59,059 nt of DNA, taken from assembly GCA_034436295.1 (NCBI GenBank), contig DAOTVT010000068.1:1-59059 (forward strand), given 5' to 3'. The notes beneath the pieces are model-generated. The model did no database searches. It had not been told where the DNA came from and saw only the letters and a program-made list of their open reading frames with translations. The position numbers and the translations under genes were made by a program. Below are positions 36,697-43,249 of the stretch, in pieces; the stretch's first letter is position 1; each line of letters opens with the position of its first letter. This DNA comes from DTLA01 sp034436295. GTDB taxonomy: Bacteria; Chloroflexota; Anaerolineae; DTLA01.

Positions 36697-37200
36697 CTAG
36701 AAACTCTTGAACTGATCCCGGCGGGCGCCGCAGATGGGGCACTTGTCGGGCGGTTCGCCTTCCACCGTGTAGCCGCACACGCTGCAGATCCAAATCTCGC
36801 CGATTTGGATGTCCACGCCCTTGTCCACCGCCGCCTTGGCTTCGCCGTACATCGCCTGGTGAATCTTCTCGGCCTCCAGCGCCCAGTGCATGCTCCGCTC
36901 GGCGGGCTTTTCGCCCTGCTCCCTGGCGACGGCCAGGTAGGCGGGATACATCTCGTTGACCTCAAAGGTCTCCCCGCCAATGGCGGCCACCAGATTGTCC
37001 TTGGTGGCGCCCAGCCCGCCAAACGTGCGCAGGTGGTTGGTGGCGTGCACCTGCTCGGCGTAGGCGATGGCCTTGAACAGCCGCGCGACGTTGGCGAAGC
37101 CCTCCTTCTCGGCCTGGGCGGCGAAGGCGAGGTACTTCATGTGGGCCTGGCTCTCGCCCGCAAAGGCGGCCTTCAGGTTTCCTTCGGTCATGTCCTTCAT
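36697..37200 (-). CDS. rubrerythrin
   Basis: The 167-residue peroxide-scavenging protein has the four-helix diiron domain first (FAGESQAHMKYLAFA near 14, then AYAEQVHATNH with the ExxH near 48-55, and ALEAEKIHQAMY near 107-118), followed by a C-terminal rubredoxin domain with C139-x2-C142 and C154-x2-C157. It reduces hydrogen peroxide with electrons from rubredoxin, whose gene is next. AAGGAGAGG precedes the ATG. Length is at the short end for the family. Confidence 0.96.
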   Translation of the reverse strand: MKDMTEGNLKAAFAGESQAHMKYLAFAAQAEKEGFANVARLFKAIAYAEQVHATNHLRTFGGLGATKDNLVAAIGGETFEVNEMYPAYLAVAREQGEKPAERSMHWALEAEKIHQAMYGEAKAAVDKGVDIQIGEIWICSVCGYTVEGEPPDKCPICGARRDQFKSF

Positions 37201-37251
37201 AGTATCCTCTCCTTTCTGCTTGATATTGTAGGCGTCTGCTGAAGTCGGACT

Positions 37252-37779
37252 CTAGCCCTCAAAGATGGGCTTTTCCTCATCCTGGAAGAACCACAGCCCC
37301 TTGTCCTTCAGGTAGTGGTAGGAGTTCTGCAGCAGGTCGTAGTGGCGACTTTCCTCCTGCACCAGGAACTCGTACATGGCCTTCGCGGTCAGGTCCTGGG
37401 ACGATTCGGCCGCCCTCTTGTACAGTTCGTAGCCCCGCTTCTCAAACCCCATGGCCAGTTCCAGCGCCTTGAGGTCGTCGGCGTCGTCGGGCAAGTCCTT
37501 CCCAGGGCCTTCGGGGAACAGGTTCAACTCGGGCGCGGGTTCGGTGGCGTGCCGCGCGTCTTCCAGGGTGAGCCACTGGCCCTTCTTGGTGATGGCCTGG
37601 TACTGCTGCTGAAGCACCTGCAGATGGCCCTCTTCGTCGTGGGCCAGGGATGTGAACATCTTGGCGCCCGCGGGGTGGGCGCTGCGTTTCGCGGCCTCCA
37701 GGTAGAAGGCGCGCCCGCGAATCTCGTTGATCATGCCCTGGCGCAACGGCTCTAGCAACTTCTCGTCAATTGGACTCAT
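37252..37779 (-). CDS. ferritin-family/rubrerythrin-like diiron protein, paralogue A
   Basis: The 175-residue protein is built of two ferritin-like helix pairs. The first has NEIRGRAFYLEAA and DEEGHLQVL; the second has GFEKRGYELYKRAA and EESRHYDLL, which together supply two E and two E-x2-H sites for a diiron centre. It has no rubredoxin domain, signal peptide or encapsulin targeting tail. It may store iron or reduce peroxide. It is one of four similar paralogues in the window, here between another paralogue and rubrerythrin in the same operon. AAGGAGGATACAC precedes the ATG. Confidence 0.85.
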   Translation of the reverse strand: MSPIDEKLLEPLRQGMINEIRGRAFYLEAAKRSAHPAGAKMFTSLAHDEEGHLQVLQQQYQAITKKGQWLTLEDARHATEPAPELNLFPEGPGKDLPDDADDLKALELAMGFEKRGYELYKRAAESSQDLTAKAMYEFLVQEESRHYDLLQNSYHYLKDKGLWFFQDEEKPIFEG

Positions 37780-37794
37780 GTGTATCCTCCTTGT

Positions 37795-38304
37795 CTAGAA
37801 AGGTGCAAATCCCATCGTGGCTTTGAATTGGTCGGACAGCAACTTGTATTCGGTTTCCAGCGCGTCCTGGTGCGCCTGCTCCATTTCGGCCAGGGCGGCG
37901 TACATCTTCTTGCCCTCTGGGTCGTCGGTTTGCTCGGCCGCGCGCGTGTAGAACTCCACGGCGTCGCGCTCGCGCAGGTAGGCGATGCGCAGCGCCGACA
38001 GGTCCGACGTGTAGGCGTTCAGTTCGTTTGCGCCCAGCGGCTTCGCGAAGATGGGCGTGGACGGGACAGACGCCGTCAGGGTTTCGGTCAGCGGGAGCCA
38101 GCGGCCATCTTGGAGCAGGGCCTGCTCCCTGGCCTGAAGCATGGCCAGGTGGGCCAGTTCGTCGTCGGCGAGGCGCGAGAAGAGTGTCCGCCCGCCTTCG
38201 TGCGCCGTGGCTGCCGCGGCCTTCAGGTAGAACTCGCGGCCATCGCGTTCGGTCTGCATGGCCATTTTCAGCGCCAGAAGCGCCTGTTGCAGCGGCTCTG
38301 TCAT
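37795..38304 (-). CDS. ferritin-family diiron protein, paralogue B
   Basis: The 169-residue protein shares the two-pair helical plan: TERDGREFYLKAAA with DDELAHLAML, then RERDAVEFYTRAA with EMEQAHQDAL. The spacing between the halves contains a Pro-Thr-rich linker (SVPSTPIFAKPL). It ends MGFAPF. All diiron ligands are in place. It sits seven bases after paralogue C and 15 before paralogue A, so the three are translated from one message. Confidence 0.85.
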   Translation of the reverse strand: MTEPLQQALLALKMAMQTERDGREFYLKAAAATAHEGGRTLFSRLADDELAHLAMLQAREQALLQDGRWLPLTETLTASVPSTPIFAKPLGANELNAYTSDLSALRIAYLRERDAVEFYTRAAEQTDDPEGKKMYAALAEMEQAHQDALETEYKLLSDQFKATMGFAPF

Positions 38305-38311
38305 GCTACCC

Positions 38312-38818
38312 TCAATCGCAGGATTTGGCCGACAGGCCCAGGAATCCGCCTGTCGTCAGCATGTATTCGTAGTTCATCATCAGGATGTCAAAGTGGCGGC
38401 GCTCGGCCTTGGCCAGGTAGCGGTACATCTGCTTGCCAGCGGGGCTGGCGACGCGCTCGGCTTGCTGGACGTACAGGTCGTAACTGTCGTTCTCCAGTTG
38501 GATGGCCAGGAGCAAGGCGTCCATCTCGGATGTGGTCTCGCCGACGGTTTGCTTGAGGTTCTTGCGCGCCTTGAGCGGCTCAAACTCGGCCGCCGCGGCC
38601 GCCTCCGCGAATTCCACCCAGCCGCCGCCCCCGACGAGGGATTCGTATTGGCGCTGCACCATGGTCAGGTGATGCTGCTCCTCGTCGGCCAGCGTGAGGA
38701 ACATCTCGCGCCCGCAGGCATCTTTCACGCGCTCCGCCGACTGCAGGTAGAACTTGCGGGCATCCTGCTCCTTGTGTGCCGCCAGTTTCAGGGCCTCCAA
38801 AATGGTCTTGTCTTCCAT
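38312..38818 (-). CDS. ferritin-family diiron protein, paralogue C
   Basis: This 168-residue paralogue is first in the operon. Helix pairs are KEQDARKFYLQSAE with DEEQHHLTM, and QLENDSYDLYVQQAE with AERRHFDILM. The C-terminal GGFLGLSAKSCD carries a free cysteine absent from the others. It follows a promoter at 38852-38880 and a GAGGAGAGAGAAAC leader. Role is the same class as paralogues A and B: diiron-based peroxide or iron handling. Confidence 0.85.
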   Translation of the reverse strand: MEDKTILEALKLAAHKEQDARKFYLQSAERVKDACGREMFLTLADEEQHHLTMVQRQYESLVGGGGWVEFAEAAAAAEFEPLKARKNLKQTVGETTSEMDALLLAIQLENDSYDLYVQQAERVASPAGKQMYRYLAKAERRHFDILMMNYEYMLTTGGFLGLSAKSCD

Positions 38819-38851
38819 GTTTCTCTCTCCTCAAGTGAGTATTGCGGATGG

Positions 38852-38880
38852 AGTATAGCGCGCCTTGTTCACCATCGCAA
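38852..38880 (-). promoter_or_regulatory. sigma-70 promoter for the ferritin/rubrerythrin/rubredoxin operon
   Basis: On the minus strand TTGCGA (38875-38880), 17 bases, TATACT (38852-38857). It drives the five genes from 38818 down to 36512. No clear PerR or Fur-like operator was recognised. Confidence 0.75.
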
Positions 38881-38936
38881 GGGCCGCTGCGCGGATTCAC
38901 CCTCCGTTGGTGAACTACTTGCATCTTCTCCTCGTG

Positions 38937-39040
38937 CGTCATTGCGAGCGAAGTGGGCAGCTTGGCTGACCTCACCCGGAGGCCGAAGGCCGGGGGTGAG
39001 GTATGCATGACCGCCGGGATCGCTTCGGCGCTCCGCAGAC
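38937..39040. repeat. degenerate CGTCATTGCGAG-type dispersed repeat with hairpin
   Basis: CGTCATTGCGAGCGAAG at the left and CCGCCGGGATCGCTTCGGCG at the right resemble the two ends of a dispersed repeat common in many bacterial genomes. In the middle ACCTCACCC (38969-38977) pairs with GGGTGAGGT (38994-39002). It lies between the selenoprotein gene's stop and the ferritin promoter and could stop minus-strand transcription. Confidence 0.55.
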
Positions 39041-39067
39041 ATTTGAACCCAATCCGCCGTGCCCCCG

Positions 39068-39577
39068 TTACCGCCGCGCCACGCCGCGCAGGGTCTGTGT
39101 GCCCCGCACCCAGGCGAGTTCTATCTGCCGCGCCGACTGCAATCGGGCCAGCGCGTCGGTTACGTCCTGGGCGGTGCGGATGGGCATCCCCGCGATCTCC
39201 ACGATGACATCCCCCGCCTGTAGGCCCGCTTGCGCCGCCAGCGACCCAGGCTTCACCGAGCCGACGAGCGCGCCCTCGCCCACCGACAGGCCGTACTTCC
39301 GCCGAAGTTTGGCGGCGTCGGCCACGGTTACGCCCAGTTCCAGCCGCAGACGGCTCAGCGCCTGCTCCAGCAGCGGCCGATTGAACCCCACGATGACCTG
39401 ATCGTCCACGACGATGACGGGCACGCCGCGCTGCCCCGACCGCCGCACCATCTCCTGCGCGGCCGTCGGGTCGCGGCTCACGTCCTTCTCCACGAAGGGC
39501 ACGCCACGCTGCGAAAGAAACTCTTTCGCCATGAAACAATACCCTCAAGTGGGCGTGGTGTATATGACGACGCTCAT
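39068..39577 (-). CDS. selenocysteine-containing glutaredoxin-like protein fused to a PDZ domain
   Basis: Read through an in-frame UGA at 39545-39547, this frame gives 169 residues. ATG 39577 follows GAGGAGACCGAAT and yields MSVVIYTTPT, then UGA as residue 11, then GYCFMAKEFLSQRGVPF, so U11-x2-C14 replaces the glutaredoxin C-x2-C. The rest of the glutaredoxin domain is intact to about residue 75 (SGQRGVPVIVVDDQVIVGF). A PDZ domain follows at about 90-160 (GSLAAQAGLQAGDVIVEIAG). A SECIS-like hairpin lies just after the UGA. The internal ATG at 39532 would lose the active site and has no ribosome site. It is last in the operon of the 2-oxoacid oxidoreductase, 15 bases after the beta subunit, suggesting redox repair of it or another partner recognised by the PDZ domain. 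Confidence 0.8.
39511..39547 (-). promoter_or_regulatory. UGA codon and putative bacterial SECIS element
   Basis: On the minus strand the UGA (39545-39547) is followed after 15 bases by GCGAAAGA-GUU-UCUUUCGC (39511-39529), a perfect 8-bp stem with a three-base loop beginning with G. The loop starts 23 bases after the UGA. This agrees with the described bacterial SECIS consensus: a small apical loop with a G in its first two positions, about 16-37 bases from UGA. Confidence 0.75.
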
Positions 39578-39592
39578 ATTCGGTCTCCTCGG

Positions 39593-40465
39593 CTACATGT
39601 AGGCGGCCTTCAGCGCCTGCGCCTTGTCCGCCGGAATCGGCCGAATCGGGCGGAGCCCCACCGGCCCGGCCTTGAGCGCCGGCACTTGCTCCTCGTAGGC
39701 GGGCACGTCTTCGGTCTGGTAGAGGATGCCCACGGGGATGCGGTCGCCCCATATCTGCGCCGTCCTCAAGGCCCAATTCAGGTCGGACGGGTTGTAGTCC
39801 GGCTCCTGGCTCACGGGATACACGCGCTCGCCGTACCATTCGTACGTGTTCACGCGGTTGAAGGTAACGCACGGCTGGAGCACGTCTATCAGGGCATAGC
39901 CACGGTGCTGCACGGCCGCCTTGATGATGTCGGCGAGTTCGCGCACGTTCTTGGAGAACGCGCGGGCCACGAAGGTGGCGCCCGCGGCCAGCGCGATGAG
40001 GAGCGGGTTCACCGGACGGTCTATGGCCCCCTCGGGCGAGGTGCTGGATCGCGTGCCCTGGGCGCTGGTGGGCGAGTACTGGCCTTTGGTCAGGCCGTAG
40101 ATTTGGTTGTTGTGGGCGATGTGCACGATGCCGATGTTGCGGCGGGCGGCGTGCACCATGTGCCCCATGCCCTCGCCATAGCCGTCGCCGTCGCCGCTGT
40201 GGACGATGACCTTCAGGTCGGGGCGCACCAGTTTGACGCCGGTGGCGCACGGTATGGCGCGCCCGTGCAACGTCATGAACCCGTTGGCATGGGTGTAGTC
40301 GGGCAACTTGCTGCTCTGCCCGATGCCCGACACCAGCATCACCTGGTGCGGCTCAAGCCCCAGTTCCGCAAGCGCCGTCTTCACAGCCTGATGGATGCCG
40401 AAGTTGCCGCAGCCCGGGCACCACGTCGGCGTTACCGGGCTCTGGTAGTCCTTGACCGTAACCAT
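39593..40465 (-). CDS. 2-oxoacid:ferredoxin oxidoreductase beta subunit
   Basis: The 290-residue thiamine-binding subunit has TWCPGCGNFGIHQAV near residue 14, SGIGQSSKLPDY near 47 and the magnesium-binding VHSGDGDGYGEGMGHM near 88, then NNQIYGLTKGQYSPTS near 118. These are typical of KorB and related beta chains from the two-subunit class, in which alpha and gamma are fused. It makes acyl-CoA and reduced ferredoxin from a 2-oxo acid with its partner. The start abuts the stop of the alpha gene. Confidence 0.94.
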   Translation of the reverse strand: MVTVKDYQSPVTPTWCPGCGNFGIHQAVKTALAELGLEPHQVMLVSGIGQSSKLPDYTHANGFMTLHGRAIPCATGVKLVRPDLKVIVHSGDGDGYGEGMGHMVHAARRNIGIVHIAHNNQIYGLTKGQYSPTSAQGTRSSTSPEGAIDRPVNPLLIALAAGATFVARAFSKNVRELADIIKAAVQHRGYALIDVLQPCVTFNRVNTYEWYGERVYPVSQEPDYNPSDLNWALRTAQIWGDRIPVGILYQTEDVPAYEEQVPALKAGPVGLRPIRPIPADKAQALKAAYM

Positions 40466-42205
40466 CTACGCCTCCTCCAGTCCACGGAGAATGTACTCCG
40501 GTGAGATGGGTCTGCCGTCGTAACGCAGGATTCGCTCCTCAATGTGGATGCCGGTCTCCCGCCGTATCAGGCCGGCCATCTGGCCGGTGTAGTTGCTCTC
40601 CACGGCGACGATGCGCTTGGCTCCGCGCAGGGCTTCGGCCACCGCCTGGGCCGGGAAGGGCCAGATGTCGGTGATGTGCAGGAAGTTGGCCGACACGCCC
40701 TGCTGGGCCAGCAGGCGCATGGCTTCGCGCACGGGGTAGTAGCCCGAACCCCAGGACACGAAGGTGATGGCCGCGCGCTCCGGGCCGTACAGCCTGGGCG
40801 GCAGCATGTCGGCGCGGGCGGTTTCCAACTTGCGCATCCGCTTCTCCATCATGCGGCGGCGGTTCGTCGCGTTTTCCTCTATGCTCCCGTACTCGTCGTG
40901 CTCGTCGCTGGCCGCACGGTACACGCCCTTCGGGTGCCCCGGCGGCGCCCACGGCGAGATGCCGCTGTCGGTGAAGGCGAACCGCTTGTACTCGCCCTCC
41001 ATGGCGTCCAGTTGCTCGGGCGTGAGCATGGCGCCGCGGTCAATGACCACGCCGTCAAAGTCCAGCGCCTCGGGCGGCACCGTCTGCAGCGACGTGGCCA
41101 GGAAGTGGTCGGACAGGACGATGACCGGGCACTGGTACTTCTCGGCCAAGTTGAAGGCGCGCCAGCCATCGCGGAAGGCTTCCTCTATCGTGCCGGGGGC
41201 CAGGACGATGCGGGGGAACTCGCCCTGGGATGCGTGGAGCACGAACATAAGGTCGCTCTGCTCGGTGCGGGTGGGCAGGCCGGTGGAAGGCCCCGGGCGC
41301 TGCACCTCAAAGATGACGACGGGGACTTCGGTCATGCCGGCCAACCCCAGCGCCTCCACCATGAGCGAGAAGCCGCCGCCCGATGTGGCGGTGGCTGCCC
41401 TGGCGCCGGCGCGGCCCGCGCCGATGGCCATACAGATGGCGGCGATCTCGTCCTCGGTGTGCTTGGTTACCACGCCGAACTCGGCGGCTTTGGCGCTGAT
41501 CATCTCCAGGATGGGCGAGCCGGGGGTCATGGGGTAGCCCGCCACGAACTGGCAGCCCGCCGCCAGCGCGCCCAGCGACATGGCCGGGTTCCCGCTGATG
41601 AGCAGGCGCTTGGGCGCGTCCACCGGCTCCAGTTTGAACGGGAAGCGTTCGGCGAAGTGGGCGCGGGCGTAATCATAGGCGGCGCGGGCCACCTTCAGGT
41701 TGGCCTCGGCCAGGCTTTCGCCCCGCTTGCGCCCGAAGTTGTCCTCAATGACGCCCTCCACAAAGCGGAGGTCCAGGCCCGTCAGGCCGGCGGCGATGCC
41801 CACCATGGCCGTGTTCAGCATCAACTTGCTGCCGCCTGCCTGCTGCACCAGGTCGGCGACGGGCATGGCGAAGTCCTGCACGCCATCGGGCCAGCCCGAC
41901 TTGTCCACCTTCAGCGCGGGGTCATAGACGATGGCCCCGCCGGGCACCAACTGGCGCACGTGGAAGTCCACGGCCTCGCGGGTCAGGGCCAGCGCCAGGT
42001 GCACCCGCTCGTCGTGGGAGAAGAACTCGTAGTCGCCGGCGCGAATCTGGAAGAAGTTGTGCCCGCCGCGAATCCTGGAGCGGTAGTCGGGCACGGCGAA
42101 CACGCGCAGGCCCGCGCGCGCCAGGGCCAGGGCGAACCCCGCGCCTGTGGATTCCACGCCCTGGCCGGCCTCTCCTCCAAGGACAAACGTCATGTCGTTC
42201 TTCAT
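40466..42205 (-). CDS. 2-oxoacid:acceptor oxidoreductase subunit alpha (gamma-alpha fusion)
   Basis: The 579-residue subunit joins a gamma domain (about 1-190, with FVLGGEAGQGVESTG at the start and SRIRGGHNFFQIR near 43) to an alpha domain (about 200-579, with GYPMTPGSPILEMIS near 220, TSGGGFSLMVEALG near 274 and RPGPSTGLPTRTEQSD near 305). This fused form is typical of KorA-type 2-oxoglutarate oxidoreductases. It differs from the four-subunit enzyme encoded at 29.5-32.2 kb, so the cell has two enzymes with probably different acids. ATG 42205 and ATG 42193 are both possible. Confidence 0.94.
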   Translation of the reverse strand: MKNDMTFVLGGEAGQGVESTGAGFALALARAGLRVFAVPDYRSRIRGGHNFFQIRAGDYEFFSHDERVHLALALTREAVDFHVRQLVPGGAIVYDPALKVDKSGWPDGVQDFAMPVADLVQQAGGSKLMLNTAMVGIAAGLTGLDLRFVEGVIEDNFGRKRGESLAEANLKVARAAYDYARAHFAERFPFKLEPVDAPKRLLISGNPAMSLGALAAGCQFVAGYPMTPGSPILEMISAKAAEFGVVTKHTEDEIAAICMAIGAGRAGARAATATSGGGFSLMVEALGLAGMTEVPVVIFEVQRPGPSTGLPTRTEQSDLMFVLHASQGEFPRIVLAPGTIEEAFRDGWRAFNLAEKYQCPVIVLSDHFLATSLQTVPPEALDFDGVVIDRGAMLTPEQLDAMEGEYKRFAFTDSGISPWAPPGHPKGVYRAASDEHDEYGSIEENATNRRRMMEKRMRKLETARADMLPPRLYGPERAAITFVSWGSGYYPVREAMRLLAQQGVSANFLHITDIWPFPAQAVAEALRGAKRIVAVESNYTGQMAGLIRRETGIHIEERILRYDGRPISPEYILRGLEEA

Positions 42206-42290
42206 CGTTTACCCCCTACCATGTCCGGTAATTGCCTGTGCGTAGGGGCAGCCCTGCGCCCCTGCGCCAGGGTCGCAGCGCGCTGCGGCC

Positions 42291-42824
42291 CTACTCCAGG
42301 GTGAACTCCTGGAATCCCATCCAAAAGCCCGTCTGGTTGATGTAGTCGTACTCGCCCTGGAGAATGGCCAGGTGGCCTTGTTCCACGGCGACAAGGGAGC
42401 CGAACAGGGCCTTCTCTGCCTCGGTCTGGGCCTGGCTGGCTGCCTCGCTGTAGAGGGCGATGGAGTCCTGTTCGGCCTGCATGCCCCGTTTCAGGGCGTC
42501 CCGTTCGCCCGCGCTGGCCTTGATTTCGCGGGCGGCCTCCTTGGGCGAGGGGAAGACCTCCGGGTGGCTGGGCGCGGCCTTGGGTTCGGCCTGGGCCGGC
42601 GCGGGCAGGTGCGGCAGCGTGCCGTCCCGCAGCAGCGAGCGGAACGCGCCGTCCAGGTAGGCCAGGTGATCCAGTTCGTCCTTGGCCAGGCTCAGGAACA
42701 TGCTCTTGCCGCGCGAGGCGGCGGTTGCCTCAGCGGCCTGAAGGTAGAAGGCATGGCCGCGCCGCTCCAATTCCATGGCGTCGCGCAGGATGCTCATCAG
42801 CCGCGTTGTGTGTTCGTCGCTCAT
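42291..42824 (-). CDS. ferritin-family diiron protein, paralogue D
   Basis: The 177-residue paralogue follows the two-pair plan: LERRGHAFYLQAAE with KDELDHLAYL, a Pro-Ala-rich linker (LPAPAQAEPKAAPS), then QAEQDSIALYSEAA with AVEQGHLAIL. It ends TGFWMGFQEFTLE, without an encapsulin targeting tail. It is upstream of the oxidoreductase genes, with an 85-base gap containing GC-rich palindromes around CGCAGCGCGCTGCGGCC. ATG 42824 follows CGGAGGACAGT; the longer frame to 42947 overlaps the membrane protein gene. Confidence 0.85.
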   Translation of the reverse strand: MSDEHTTRLMSILRDAMELERRGHAFYLQAAEATAASRGKSMFLSLAKDELDHLAYLDGAFRSLLRDGTLPHLPAPAQAEPKAAPSHPEVFPSPKEAAREIKASAGERDALKRGMQAEQDSIALYSEAASQAQTEAEKALFGSLVAVEQGHLAILQGEYDYINQTGFWMGFQEFTLE

Positions 42825-42846
42825 ACTGTCCTCCGAAAGGTGAACT

Positions 42847-43209
42847 TCATCTGTGCAGCCACACTGCCCACCGACCGGCCTGCTGGGCCAGTTGGGGCAG
42901 CAGGGCGATGACCAGAAACCACGCCGCATAGCCTCCCGCGAGCACAAGGCCGAAATGCACCCGCGCCCGCAGCAGGAGATAGCACACGACCACGAAGGCC
43001 GTCGTGCCCAGGATGCTGGTGATGGCGCCGCCCGCGAACTCGGCCGTCTTCTGATAGTCGTGGCCGGTGTTGGTGAACACGATCCACATCGTCAGCGGGA
43101 TGGTGAGCGGCATGGCGGCGGCCAGCCCGGCCAGATGCCGCTGACGGTCGCCGATCCAGGTTACGAGGGCGATGATCGCCAACGAGATGCCGATTTGTAC
43201 GAATCTCAA
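42847..43209 (-). CDS. small four-helix membrane protein, possibly DUF3147/GlpM-like
   Basis: The 120-residue protein is almost wholly hydrophobic, with helices at about 5-20, 27-45, 58-82 and 86-110, and a short Arg-rich loop after the first. The AAMPLTIPLTMWIVFTN segment recalls small GlpM/DUF3147-type membrane proteins, but the match is not secure. The TTG start at 43209 is preceded by GGGAGGTTCGCG. Function is unknown; it lies between the ferritin paralogue D gene and the DUF255 fusion gene. Confidence 0.65.
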   Translation of the reverse strand: MRFVQIGISLAIIALVTWIGDRQRHLAGLAAAMPLTIPLTMWIVFTNTGHDYQKTAEFAGGAITSILGTTAFVVVCYLLLRARVHFGLVLAGGYAAWFLVIALLPQLAQQAGRWAVWLHR

Positions 43210-43249
43210 CGCGAACCTCCCGAAGCGTGGTGCGGTGAGCGTGATGCCG

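Noticed and set aside
39068..39532. Short reading of the glutaredoxin/PDZ gene from ATG 39532
   Set aside because: That start has no ribosome site and removes the first strand and both redox residues, while the start at 39577 has GAGGAG and full homology through the UGA.
36512..42824. Encapsulin targeting peptides on the other ferritin-family proteins
   Set aside because: Their C-termini (EKPIFEG, MGFAPF, LSAKSCD, QEFTLE) do not match the TVGSL-type signal.
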